64,000 nt of DNA from Polytrichum commune. Taxonomy: Eukaryota > Streptophyta > Polytrichopsida > Polytrichales > Polytrichaceae. The notes under the pieces are model-generated. The model saw nothing but the letters and a program-made list of their open reading frames with translations. It made no database searches and had not been told where the DNA came from. Where the stretch lies: contig OX485807.1 of NCBI GenBank assembly GCA_950295325.1, positions 6,944,501 to 7,008,500 on the forward strand, given 5' to 3'. This document shows, piece by piece, positions 46,244-57,853 of this stretch (its first letter is position 1; each line of letters starts with the position of its first letter). The position numbers and the translations under genes were made by a program.

Positions 46244-46547
46244 CTGCAAGTCACTCCAAAGGTATCAAGATCAAATTCCATAATGCAACTCCTTGCACTA
46301 AATCAAACCAACAAACATACTTCAGATGCTATAATCCAGATATAATCAAATAAGGAGATGCCAAGGTATAGAAGGAGCACCGTTTGTAGTAGGGTGGCAG
46401 CCCAAGACCAGCTAGGACATTGCCCCTAGAACCTGTATACATTCATAAAGTAACAGGTTCCTTAAATAGATTCTGTAAGTTTGAACTGGTAGATATCTGA
46501 AACTTACGCCAATAATGCCAGCAGAAGCCCACAGTGCAACCAAATAA

Positions 46548-46625
46548 GGACAGAGGGAAAAATAATGTATTTACGGATACTATTGAAGGGCAATTGTATC
46601 TGAGTTTCTGCACAGCACACCACCT
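46548..46625 (-). repeat. Duplicated 75-bp exon-like segment, copy 2
   Basis: Second copy of the segment at 45,231-45,305, with a few substitutions. It lies about 1.3 kb away in the same orientation. Confidence 0.45.
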
Positions 46626-46900
46626 TTGTAGACAATCAAAAGGACAACTTTCTAATGCAAATTGCTTCCGAAAATGAAGAGAGCACTCACAAGAAGTGTC
46701 TAACAAGTGGGACCTCTTTAGAACAGGCTCATTTTCAAAGAGGTTATTTAAGAAATTCAATGCATGCTTAATGTATTTATACATTAATCTAAATACCTAC
46801 AGAAACAAGTGTATTCAATTTTACTATCTGCATACCAATTCACTCAGTACAATTCTGTTACTCAATTACATTAGATAATCTGAAATACAGACAATGGTAC

Positions 46901-47047
46901 CTGCGAGATAAGCGGCTCCGCTTCAGTTCGTTTCACGAAATGAATGGAATTGCGTAATAAGGAAGTTGATTGATCACCCAAGAGCACCTCCCCAATATCA
47001 TCCAGCACTCTCACTTGAATATATGGATCTTTTGGTGGTGAAGCATC
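46901..47047 (-). pseudogene. PSF1: GINS subunit PSF1 C-terminal exon fragment
   Basis: A 147-bp exon (49 codons, phase 0) with clean AG and GT borders, reading PPKDPYIQVRVLDDIGEVLL, then SIHFVKRTEAEPLISQ. This matches the C-terminal B domain of PSF1 (in animals PPKSLYIEVRCLKDYGE... and an NSQHFLPR block). PSF1 is part of the GINS complex of the CMG replicative helicase. Only this exon is recognisable, so it is listed as a fragment. A complete gene with long introns cannot be fully excluded. Confidence 0.58.
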
Positions 47048-47561
47048 CTGAATATAAATATTTTTCAGAACAAATGAAGAATATATCCTATGATTAGTTC
47101 CACTCATTGTGAACTTACCGCCCACTTAAGGCCACTTTACACTATGGCCAAAGGCTGTGAGGGCCCTTGAAACTCATCCAAAGGCTGTATGATGGTAAAA
47201 TGTTGGAACCTAAATTTCCTTCTCCACTCTGAGAGCATGAAATGTACAGTTCTGAATGCCAAATCAATTCAAGTCCGTAACATTTAGAAAAATGTAAAGC
47301 AATTCTAAGGGCTTACTTAAGAACCCAAATATGACCAAGGTGTAAGTGGAGTTTCAGTATTTGTATATCTTATAAGTGGAGTATTTTCCATTCAAATATG
47401 TAGATGTTTTGAAGATCCCTTGAAGATCCCTTGAAAGATTCTAAACAACACACAGCATAAAGATGTTGTGTGATGATCAAAGAACAAACACCATAAAGAC
47501 CACACGATGTTTGAAAGAGATTGGAGTACTACGTCCTCAAATTCTATCATCTACTCCACAC

Positions 47562-47790
47562 TCGATAGGGAACATCGCAATTGGGAGGACCTAGTTGTTC
47601 AGTTACGAAATCACCAAACATGCGCTTCCATTAAACACAGCTGAGTACATCCTAGCAGAACCGACTTTCGAGACAATTTTTGCTGACACTTCATCCTAGA
47701 TTTTGAAAAGCAACACAAGTTTTGTTGTGTAGATCTAATCTGTAGAAGTTGAAGAACATGAAAAACGAACTGAATAACACCCGCACACCT
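47562..47790. repeat. 229-bp direct repeat, copy 1
   Basis: Nearly identical to 48,586-48,814, with a handful of differences, from CTCGATAGGGAACATC to AACACCCGCACACCT. One plus frame reads HALPLNTAEYILAEPTFETI, so it may derive from coding sequence. The two copies lie 1.0 kb apart. Confidence 0.6.
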
Positions 47791-48400
47791 GTAGATCCCT
47801 TGAAGGTCCAAAAAGCCCATTCTGGGCCTCAAGGTGTCTTACGGGGTTTAGAGCCTACTTGATATATTTAGCTAAATGTGCCAAAGTGACCCTATCTAAA
47901 ATTATTTAATTCATCATTTGCATTAGTACAATGCAGCATGCATATATGTAAATTAAATTACAGAGAGATATGAACTCTTATTAGTGACCTAGACTCAAAT
48001 ACATATCACATGTGTTTAGCTAATCACCATTGTCACATATGGCTTTTATTTTCACTTCCTCATTTTATCAGGTTGTACTAAAATGTGGATTCAATATGCT
48101 AGACTAAATAAAATATCATCTCAATGCTTGGTTGGGGACTGGGGTTTGTACAAATTGTCACTCGGATAAACACAACCCCCTGGTCCTTCAAGGGTTAATG
48201 CAAAGCTGCTAAAGTATTAGATTCATCTTACTTCGCTTGGTTAAATCTGTATCAGATACTTGAACTTTGACCCAAGGTCTTTCAGTTGCCCAATTCAATA
48301 TGGGTTTGATGGCAATCAAATTGCTCAAACATTGTCCAAGGATGCAGTTAAACATTCTATAAACTAAGCACAATCTTCTGGCAATTGTTAAACATTTTGA

Positions 48401-48570
48401 TTGCCTCCAAACCCATTGCTCTTGATGAATGCTCCATCAGCAAGCAGAATGATGAGTTTTTTTGAGGAAGATCATACAGATGTGTGCTTCTTAGTAGACA
48501 ACAAGCAGTTCAGATGTCATCGATTTTTATTGGGTGCTCGATCTGAATACTTGAAGGCTAGAACAATAGG
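48401..48570 (+). pseudogene. BTB/POZ domain fragment
   Basis: ORF starting MPPNPLLLMNAPSASRMMSF and reading TDVCFLVDNKQFRCHRFLLG, then ARSEYLKA. This fits the start of a BTB/POZ domain (D-V-x-F-x-V...F-x-x-H-R-x-x-L-x-x-R-S-x-Y). The domain breaks off after ARSEYLKAR and runs into the 229-bp repeat. It is the only fragment in the 44-49 kb patch on the plus strand. Confidence 0.5.
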
Positions 48571-48585
48571 GAACAATATTGGGTG

Positions 48586-48814
48586 CTCGATAGGGAACAT
48601 CACAATTGGGAGGACCTAGTTGTTTACTTACGAAATCACCAAACATGCGCTTCCATTAAACACAGCTGAGTACATCCTAGCAGAACCGACTTTCGAGACA
48701 ATTTTTGCTGACACTTCATCCTAGATTTTGAAAAGCAACACAAGTTTTGTTGTGTAGATCTAATCTGTAAAAGTTGAAGAACATGAAAAACGAACTGAAT
48801 AACACCCGCACACC
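48586..48814. repeat. 229-bp direct repeat, copy 2
   Basis: Second copy of 47,562-47,790, directly joined to the BTB fragment at GGGTGCTCGATAGGG. Confidence 0.6.
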
Positions 48815-49469
48815 TTATACATTGATCTCGCGTAGCAACACCGCTCAGAAACAATCATCACAAGATGGAGTGTCAACACTCACCGCATCATGACTACTGG
48901 AGCCAGCCAGCGCCGAACTCTGCCGGCAGCGAGCTTGAAGGCTACAAAGTTAAGGAGAAAGATGAAGCCCAACACCGGCTGCCCTATCTCCTAGAAGGCT
49001 CCAAGGCATGCTAGTATAGATCCAGGTAATGCCAAAATGTATTGAATCTCGATCCCACATACCAAACACTATATTCGTTAATCGGAGACTTTTGAAAGTC
49101 TCAAAATAAAATATGCCCATAGTTTGGGATGCCAATATTGTGGGCATATGGAATGTTGGGAACATCAAGAACATGACAATTTAAAAATTCGCACGTAAAG
49201 AATATTCCTAATACTAAAAATAGAAAATTGCAATTATAATGAAAACGTGAACTCCATGTGGAAAATAACAAGCGAATATAAAAAACAAATGGTTTATGTC
49301 ATTATAGAGTTTGGGGTGCGCATCCCATAAGTAAGGTTCTTATGGTTTTGGATGGCACATCCCAAACGTATACCACAATGGAGTGTGACAAGTCTACTAA
49401 GTCTATTAAAAACCAAGACTACTAAGTACTAATGTTTTTTCCCGCCGTTAACTTTCACCTATGTTATGT
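48815..49469. other. AT-rich spacer without a recognised gene
   Basis: No coding sequence that I can support. Inverted motifs around GTTTGGGATG and GCATCCCA/CATCCCAAAC (49,120-49,135, 49,315-49,330 and 49,355-49,370) hint at a decayed short transposon, but I could not fix its ends. Confidence 0.4.
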
Positions 49470-52400
49470 TTACCCATCTCCATCTTCCGCTTCATATCCA
49501 TTCTCGGCGTCATTTTCCGCAGCTGCAATACGTGCCAAGTTGTCTTTGGCAAAATGTATATGTTTTTGGGGGATGGTCATTGCTTCTGTGTTGGAACCTT
49601 TGCGCGGCTTCCAAGCACAAAGTATAGTATCCGTGTTTATCCAAACCGGTGTGTACGCTGAGTCCACTGTCCACTTAAAATTCTTTTTGGTGTCCCAACC
49701 TAAATAAGTGCGGAGCACGTTGTGGTCTTTAGTGCTTGGACGACAATATTCCACCTCAATTTGACGAAAGTTGGGGCTAGTTCGAACAAAATTGGGTGAA
49801 GACAATGCTTTTACCAACCAAATTGGCTTGGGATGCTCCTCATCCCCAGCTCGTACGAGGACCAAATACCCTTCATGGCAATCAACACCTACACGAAACG
49901 ACGGTGCCGGTCGATTGCGGGCAAGGCCAACGTAATGCTCGTCCATTGCGAACTCTTCACGAACGTCTCCATTGCTGAAAAACATAGTATCGGACTCGAC
50001 AACCATCAAACGACTTTGTGGCCAAAATCCTTGTGTCAAAGTCGTACGGGTGTCGCCACCAAGTGTCATCAAGGCTGAGCGAATGCGATCCCAATACGCG
50101 ATCAACGGTTCATGGGTATCTCTAACACGTCTTGTGATGTCCTCCTCGCACAACTCTTTCCAATATTCAATGAATCCGGATATGCCTTTGATGATTTCCG
50201 GCCCATTCCTCATGGGTTCGGGTTTGCAAGGCTTTGGTTCTCCATCCGGGACCAAACATTTCCCATCATTGTCTTGACGCCATACGAGTATACCATCATC
50301 CGGGCCCCAATTAGGAGATGTGCACAAAAGCTTGAATTGCATGGCCGGGAGACCATCGTCCCTCATATAAAATCGGAATTGTTGTGCTTTGGTATGCCCC
50401 ACCAAACGGTCCCCTCCCTTCAACATGTATGGCTTGATGAAGGCCTTGAAATTTGGTACTTCCTCAATCAAGTGCGGAATTACTGGCATATGGTCCAAAT
50501 CCATATACGATTTCATAAGAAGAGGTATGGTTGGAAAATCTTCTTCATGCAACTTCATGCTCCATCGTCCGAATGATGCATCAATGTCGTCGTGTGTATG
50601 TCCCACCATCAAGAAAGACACAAACACCTCCTTGAAGATTCCTTTCGCCACGAGCAATGACCAAAAACAAAATACGTATCGACATTTGTTGTTCTTCGCA
50701 CAATTATCAAGTTGAACGTGGAGAGTTGGAGGCAATGGATTTGCACAAATGGGCTCTCCGGGTGGTTCTGGCAATGACGACATACAAACCTCCTTCCCCA
50801 AAAGCACTGCCTCATAAAGGGATGTGGTTCCACAACCATCAAAAAGTGCACGGGAAGAATGTACCGGTGGCTTCTCAAGATCGCGCAACAGTTTTGCAAA
50901 TGAACCCACCGTGTGGTTAGCATCCCCAGGGTAAAAATCCAAACCATAATGGACATACTTTACGTCCCCATGGCCGTGGGCAATCATACCTGGAAAAAAC
51001 AAACGATGCGTGACCAAAATAATCAAATAACCACTAAACGGATGTATGGAGTTGGACATTTGCCAAACACACCCAAGAAAATTGGATAGACTTTAAACAC
51101 GTAGTTGTGATTTCATACAAACCTGTGACAGCTACGGGCAACTTGAAGAGACCATCCGTGGCCTTTATTTTGCGTGCATAACAAGGGCATACGGTTTTGG
51201 CGTGGTCCATTTTATCATGGATGACTGTTAGAACCTCTGTGGGCCTCATTATGGATAGAGCACGATTCTTATAGTAATCTTGACGGTGTGCCTCTTGATT
51301 ATTGACATGTTCAATATATTTTTTCTGGTGTCTGGAATGAGATTCAGTGCCTATGGGGTGGGCGTCTCAAAGACCTTTGTATTTTTCACACGTCGTACAT
51401 CTAGCGAACTTGTCCCCGGGTCTTTTCAGAATGTATTCCGCAAACTGCTGGTTTTTAATCACACTCAACTTGGACAAAGAAATGGGCCCACATCCCGCTA
51501 TGCGACCCACTTCATTGATGTCCGTTAAGATGTTCTTCCATTTTGTGCCCGTGGGCAACACCATTTGAACAACCTTCTCCCCTGACGACAATGTCCTCGT
51601 CTTGTGGGGCATTGCATCGGCCAATGACACTATGATGGTGGATAGTGTCGCGGACGCTTGCAGTGTAGCCTCCCTAGGTTTCTTTGTGCCCGAGTTGCCA
51701 TGAAATCGAGAGCGGCGACCCAACGATGAATATTTTCGAAACCTATAAAAGTCAGCCTTGGAGACGGCGTGGATGGTATACCACGCTGTACAACACACAT
51801 CAACATTCTCAAGTGTCACCACCTTATGCCCATGGGTATCAAGGTGCAAATTTCTGTGGACCTCGAGTTTCTTAGCCGACCTCATACGAAAATCCGCAAG
51901 CCACATCTCTTGACGCAGAGATCTAATTTTCTCCCGCGGGAAAAATTGGCAACATTTCCTCGCGCAACAATCCTTGCCGGACACTAGACGGATAGATTCG
52001 TCCCCCAAAAGCCGATCCCGTCGACGCTCCTTATCTCCGCGAGGCACACGGTTTGAATCATATCTACGGAGGCCTTTGCGAGGACGTGTTGTGGCCAACA
52101 AAGCTAATTGTGTTTGCTTATGCCGCCGCTCATGATCCCACAAACTCACTTCCTCATGTAGAACTCGACGAAGCGGCCATCGACGCAAGGAAAATCTCCA
52201 TGTCACCGGGAACTCTACCGGAAGCAAAGAGTTCAAGATGCACACGCCAACATCATCGAGACCTAGGGCGTTGGCATCGACACAATCACGGGGATTGGAG
52301 TTTCTACATATACCATCTGCCACCGGGACACCAACCTCGTTGAGTAGAACGACATCAAGGCCAACCCATTGCTCCCTCCCGAAACCGGCACACAACGGAA

Positions 52401-52599
52401 TGTCATCGTGGTCATCTCCGGAATGCAGAGATTGTTCGTGGACTTCCAAAGATTCATGGGAGGATGTATCCACAAACACCCCCCTCACGTTTGGCACACC
52501 ATTACTATCTGCCGACGGGGAAGACAGTTCACATTCAGCATCGGATGACGATGCATACGTCGACAACTCCAATGAACTATCACCCACATGCAACGCCAT
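49470..52599 (-). pseudogene. DUF7869-like large protein, one in-frame TGA
   Basis: Minus-strand gene of about 990 codons. The probable start is the Met at 52,599 (MALHVGDSSLELS); an upstream Met at 52,776 gives a cysteine-rich extension that looks spurious. The N-terminal part has a zinc-finger-like CTTCEKYKGL, where CGA is expected but TGA stands (51,367-51,369). The same frame stays open beyond it (TVIHDKMDHAKT, KLPVAVTG). A 133-bp GT-AG intron (50,990-51,122) joins in phase to GMIAHGHGDVKYVHYGLDFY. The C-terminal part carries QLDNCAKNNKCRYVFCFWSL and VGHTHDDIDASFGRWS. Proteins of this kind are widespread in early land plants, algae and animals. The acidic QLDN/HTHDDID signature suggests a transposase-derived RNase H-like fold, but that is inference. 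Palindromes lie upstream at 52,925 and beyond. Confidence 0.6.
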
Positions 52600-52921
52600 A
52601 CAGCCTATACCAACCACCAGGACATGATCAACCCAACCACCACCGCAATGCATACAAGAGAGGATAGAATATATGTGGAGATAAATGGCCCAAAATTGAC
52701 AAACAAATTTTGGTGCACCATTGGAGAACCTCACGCACAAAGACGAACGCGCGTCCCAAAAAAACGTTTTAAGCATACGTCTAGGTTGTTCACTAATGTA
52801 AACAATACATGGACAAAGAGGAGAACACTCGTTAGTCGTCCAGGAGGGCCCTGCTGTTCGGACCAGCGCCTGTCCACATACAACCGACGACGAAATCAGA
52901 AATCCGAGAACGCCACATGCA

Positions 52922-53996
52922 TTTACGAACGCGCGTTCGTGACCTCAGTAACTTCTCCATGTACATCCGGCGGCCTTCGAGATCCCTCAAATGAGAGCAC
53001 CCTGAGGAATATCGGTTTTGTAGGTCAAAGTACCATGTTGACTTAGGAACCTGCGCGATATACTATCACAAGAGAACACTTGTCCATACGCACAAAATTA
53101 ACAAATCTGCAGATGATGCCTGAATCAACTCCAACAATATTTTGAACACTGAGCACCTCCATATTGTGAATTTGATTATGTTGACTTTTGCGTACCTACC
53201 CATTTACGAACGGACGTTCGTAAATGGGTGCGACCCCGTGTTCACATCCTTCACGGACGAGCGATGAGCATATTTTTCTTGCTATTCTGTGTTCGTAAAT
53301 TACTGCCATACTGATGTGCATGAATGAAGATGTGTTGCTGGATGCGTAGACAATAATGACATGTATTTACGAACGAACGTTCGTAAATTCCCGACCATCA
53401 GGTAACAATAGATACGGGTCAAATAAGTATGTATGATCCTCGAAGGCATATTTACGAACGCACGTTCGTAAATGACTGTCATGGATTAAGTGCATGTGAC
53501 TAACCATATGAGTACCTCAATCCAGAACATGCTCTCATGTGGGATTTACGAACGCACGTTCGTAAATTACCGACCAACAGGTACCAATAGACAAGGGTCA
53601 AATATGTATGTATGAAACTCGAAGGCATATTTACGAACGCACGTTCGTAAATAAATGCCATGGATGATGTGCATGTGACTATCCATGAGTAGCTCAATCC
53701 AAAACATGATCTCCTGTGGGATTTACGAACGCACGTTCGTAAATTACCGACCATCAGGTACCAATAGATAAGGGTCAAATATGTCTGCATGGTCCTCGAA
53801 GGCATATTTACGAACGCACGTTCGTAAATAACTGAGATGGATTACGTGCATGTGACTATCCATATGAGTAGCCCAATCCAGAACATGCTCTCATGTGGAA
53901 TTTACGAACGCGCGTTCGTAAATCCTTGCCATGTCCAGGTCCGAATCGTTTGTCTAAACCTGAAGCTCTTCATCTTTACGAACGTGTGTTCGTAAA
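52922..53996. repeat. Cluster of ten palindromes, upstream of the DUF7869-like gene
   Basis: Ten copies of a palindrome with arm TTTACGAACG, a 2-nt centre and the reverse-complement arm, at 52,922, 53,201, 53,365, 53,450, 53,544, 53,629, 53,721, 53,806, 53,900 and 53,975. Most extend to ATTTACGAACG, and 53,201 extends to CATTTACGAACG. A half site lies at 53,290. Centres vary (CG, GA, AA, CA, GT) while the arms are almost invariant. No long ORF is credible here. The ORFs read as IYERAFVN only because they translate the palindrome. Confidence 0.95.
53365..53925 (+). repeat. Tandem array, unit about 178 bp, two palindromes per unit
   Basis: Palindromes alternate at steps of about 85 and 93 bp. 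Same-phase sites are 177-179 bp apart (53,365-53,544-53,721-53,900 and 53,450-53,629-53,806). Sequences between them also repeat (ACCGACCATCAGGTACCAAT, CTCGAAGGCATA, CCAGAACATGCTCTCATGTG). This makes about three units. Confidence 0.88.
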
Positions 53997-54507
53997 GTTC
54001 CGGTATTTACGGCGGTATATGCGGTAGGTACACACGATGTAGGGTTGGCGCACACGAAATGGCTTGAGCGCGTTCGGTGAGGTCTGTAGAGCGCACACTT
54101 GCATGTGCCGCTGAAAAGAGCTTTGTTGTGGGGGGAAGAGCTTTAAGTACTTCACCCCGCTGGTTCAAAATCCCTTGGATGCTCTTTAAAAAGCAGATTC
54201 CCGCCGCCTTCTTTGACCTAACAATCTCCCATTCCATCCATGCGGAATTATATAAATAGCATTGTCATGTATGGAACATGCCTTGCATGCACGCCAACAT
54301 ATTGAAAATATATAAATCGGTTGCACACCTTAGTTGTGACCAAGGTCTCATCGAAATATATGTATATACGTATATATATATATATATACACATAATGTCT
54401 AAATATGGAGATGGTTAACATTGAATATTTAATGATTTGCGACTAAGGTATGAAGTCCAAGTTAATTGACAATTGATGCCTAATAAAGTTATGAATGTCG
54501 AAGTCAT

Positions 54508-54558
<51 letters not shown>

Positions 54559-55540
54559 CAATGAGGTCAGAGTGGCTAAGAAACATGTTGCGGACGCCCC
54601 TAAAATTATAGGTATCATATGTTTCACATCAAAAAATGACCGTAATATGGTCACCAAGTGCATGAATACAACTAAAAAATCGGGTTAATCCATAATGGCT
54701 TGCACTAGGGTAGATTGAGGACACTATGAACTAATTATACCTAATAATATATGTAAGTTAGGTCTTCTTTCAAATGGTATCTAGATGTGAAAATAAGGAA
54801 TTAAAATGGCATGAGTAGGAAGGATTAATCAATTTGTAATGCTGCATAGTATGATAGCGTAATGATCATTGAGACTTGAAACCATACTAGCTACCGTAAC
54901 GTTGAATCATAGTTACAATTATTATGTGTTTGACGTCCTATTGGAAATTGAATTTTCGTCCACTTGTTGTAAGGGTACGGATACACATTGGTTAAATGTT
55001 TATTAGATCATTGGTGATATTTATAGTGGAATGCATTGTTCGATTGTTAGTTTAAGTTGACACATGATTAAATGAGTTGAGGTCCTATTGGAAATAGACT
55101 TTTAGGGTTTGGGGAAATGCACTATTAATTTGGAATGGTGCATACAATAGTATGTACTTACAATTAATATATGTTTTGCATCCTATGAGAAGGATGTGCA
55201 TCATCATAGCTTAAAGTGTTGATATAAATTGAAGTCTTAAGACATGCATGTTATTATAATAAGATCGTGGATTGTGTGATGAAATTTCACTCAGAACTAT
55301 TAAGGTGAAAGTGGGAATATTTGAAATTTCACTTATCACTTAAACCAAAGTTTTATCTCAAATCTATTAATTTGGAATGTGAAATTGACAATTGCCATCA
55401 TTATCAATTATTATAGTTGTTATGAACGGAATTAAGCATTCTCCATCCAACCAACATTGGTAGACCAATTTGACCTGCCCTCAGAAAACAACATGGCCAC
55501 ATATAAGAAAGGTTGGTAAGATAAAAAGATGCAGGGATGT

Positions 55541-55609
55541 AGGGTTTAGGGTTTGCGGTTAGGGTTTAGGGTAAGGGTTTGGGGGTAGGGTTTAGGGGTT
55601 TAGGGTTTG
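55541..55609 (+). repeat. Interstitial plant-type telomere repeats
   Basis: About 70 bp of TTTAGGG units with degenerate ones between (AGGGTTTAGGGTTTGCGGTT, then AGGGTTTAGGGTAAGGG and so on). TTTAGGG is the common plant and green-algal telomere unit. The array is short and internal, so it is an interstitial relic or repair scar. Confidence 0.85.
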
Positions 55610-56200
55610 TGAAAGTTGTGTATGTGGTATTTGGGTTTAGGTTTTAGATTGTTACTAGGATACATTACACACACAAACAATATTGACTCCTCAAAAACCC
55701 TTGTAATTGCATTAACTTCATTCATCGCAAGCTCGTAGTTGATGCTAGCAAAATAGTTGACCACTCCAGAAATGCATTAGTTCAAGCTAACACCTAATAT
55801 TAGAACTTGAATTGACATCCTATCGTATAGCAACTCTGCGCAATCTCATATTATTATGAATTCTTTTTTGCATGTAATATTTATTTGAGGAACCATCGAA
55901 TTAATTGAAAGATATCTAGCTCTTACATAAACTATATTTTAAAACACCAGATATATATCTTTGGGGGTGGATTCTACATTGACAACCTAGGGAGTGACAT
56001 GCATTGTTTATTACGAATTAACTGAGCATATTTTCCTAAAATATGTTTACAAGGAATCCAAATGTAGAGGTACTAAGGAAATAAAACGAGTAAAATTCAT
56101 GTATTTGAACTAAGCTTGTCAAGTTAATGCCTTAAACGCGTCCATTACATATAAATATGTCAAAGCATGAGAATAACATGAAGGGTTCCAATATACAACC

Positions 56201-56280
56201 ATCTCCCATCTCCCATCGCATCCCATCCCATCCCATCCCTTCCCATCACCTCCCATACCATCCCATCCCATCTCTCTCCC
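56201..56280 (+). repeat. TCCCA pentanucleotide microsatellite
   Basis: About 14 imperfect units of ATCCC/TCCCA in 80 bp, strongly pyrimidine-rich on the plus strand. Confidence 0.85.
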
Positions 56281-56424
56281 AACCCTAGCCAGTGGAGTTG
56301 TGCCACGTGGCAGGTGCTGGGAAACCCTAGCGGCGCACCTACCTCCCCGCGCCCCTTCCTCTTCTCCTCATTTGTCATTTCGAGGAGAGGAGGAGCGGAG
56401 CGTTTAGAGAGCGAAGCTCTTGCT

Positions 56425-56770
56425 TTTTTTAGTCTTGAAGTTTTAAATTAGTTTTGTTGCAAGTTTTGAGAGATTTCAGATTGAGAGCTTGTGTGAAAGC
56501 TTTTGAGTTTGTGAAAGCTTGTGAGTTTGTGAAAGCTTTCAGTGTGAGAGTTTGTGAGTTTCAAAAGCTTGAGAGCTTGAGTAGGAAAGCTTCAGAGTTT
56601 CGGATTGAGAGCTTGAGGGTGATCTTTAGAAGCTTGAGAGTTTAAGGAAGCTTCAGAGTTGAAGCTTGAGAGTTTAAGGAAGCTTCAGAAGTGAAGCTTG
56701 AGAGTTTAGGGAAGCTTGAGAGTTTAGGGTTTGCTTAAGAGTTCAGAAGCTTGAGAGCTACAAGGTTGTG
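56425..56770 (+). repeat. GCTTGAGAG minisatellite
   Basis: Repeats of AGCTTGAGAGTTTA(A/G)GGA and GAAGCTTCAGAG variants over about 340 bp. The part at 56,630-56,720 has regular units of about 35 bp. AGCTT-centred units make local hairpins. No coding function is evident. Confidence 0.75.
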
Positions 56771-57242
56771 AGTTTTGTGTACATAGGAGTATACTAGGGT
56801 TTGTATATAAGCTGTGAAGGCTTGAGGTCTGCATTAGAGAGTTATCTGAGTGTGCATTTGAAAGGCAATTGAGTGTGCAGTTGTGAGGATTTCTGGGATT
56901 TTCAGAAAGAGAAGAAGCAGGGATTGCAGTGTGCAGCATTTCAATGTAATTTGTTATCCTTTCCAACTCCTCTCACATTCTAAAAATGTTGCTTCTTGAA
57001 TTCAATTTCTTTTGTTACATGCAATGTGAACTATCACTCTTTTCTTCATGTTTCATTCTGCATCTCATTCTGCATCTCAATTGCTTTATGATTGAAGAAT
57101 TGCATCATTCTGACCAAAATTTTGCAGGCACGGCTGCAAGCAGAGTAGCTAATAAGTGAGTTATATACATATACGTATATATACGTATTCGTATATACAC
57201 GAATACATATATGTATGGACAGGGGATCCCAAAACCATCACA

Positions 57243-57825
57243 TATACGAACGCTCGTTCGTAAATGGACATACACTGCATACCGAACCTCCATTTACGAA
57301 CGTGCGTTCGTAAATACGCACTCCACGTTCTTTGAAATGATCTATATTTACGAACGCACGTTCGTAAATATACTCAAAATATCACTCAGAAGGAACCTTA
57401 ACTTAAATATGAACCTCTATGAATATCTAAAGAACAAATACAATTTTGCGAACACCAATAAGACAAATCACATGTACTTACGAAAGATAAATCAACCAAA
57501 TATCCGAAAAGATAGACCAAATGGACATACTTACGAACGCACGTTCGTAAATGAATCCAAACCTATAAAACCTATATCTTTTACGAACGATCGTTCGTAA
57601 AAATAACCAAATATATTACAAACACATTCATGACGAGTAGTCTCTTTGATCTTCATATCTTTTACGAACGCTCGTTCGTAAACTCAATACTAAAAATTTA
57701 TATGATCTTGCAACCCCTCATTTACGAGCGAACGTTCGTAAATATAATTACATCAATTCCAAAGACGCATTAACACTGCGTAGTCTGTGGGATATGCATG
57801 TCACTTACGAACGTTCGTTCGTAAA
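57243..57825. repeat. Cluster of eight palindromes upstream of the ParB-like gene
   Basis: Eight copies of the TTTACGAACG palindrome at 57,243, 57,292, 57,346, 57,531, 57,579, 57,661, 57,721 (left arm reads TTTACGAGCG) and 57,805, the last only 30 bp before the chosen start codon. Centres are CT, TG, CA, CA, AT, CT, AA and TT. Unlike 53.4-53.9 kb, the spacers do not repeat and spacing is irregular. Confidence 0.95.
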
Positions 57826-57853
57826 GTCACTAATTGTTTATATTCTGTTGCAA

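Larger units (their letters stand above)
53997..57240. other. AT-rich intergenic region with simple repeats
   Basis: No gene that I can support in 3.2 kb. It holds AT microsatellites at 54,370-54,390 and 54,511-54,540 followed by a CA run to 54,561, degenerate telomere motifs, a TCCCA array and a GCTTGAGAG array (listed separately). AAACCCTAG motifs (56,280-56,330) ahead of a CT-rich tract resemble plant promoter teloboxes, so a transcription start for a long 5' leader of the downstream gene is possible near 56,380. Confidence 0.5.

Noticed and set aside
53365-53925. Possible CRISPR-like array from the evenly spaced palindromes
   Set aside because: Spacers are themselves repeated, the repeats are perfect palindromes also scattered in introns, and the context is a nuclear genome without cas genes.
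57211-57600. Repeated peptide motif YERAFVN/YERTFVN in several ORFs, which could look like a peptide-repeat gene
   Set aside because: It is only the translation of the palindrome; the rest of these ORFs is AT-rich and unconserved.
57794-57853. Upstream in-frame ATG of the ParB-like gene
   Set aside because: It would translate the palindrome at 57,805 and a hydrophobic tail; the Met at 57,854 begins the compact domain and is the likelier start.
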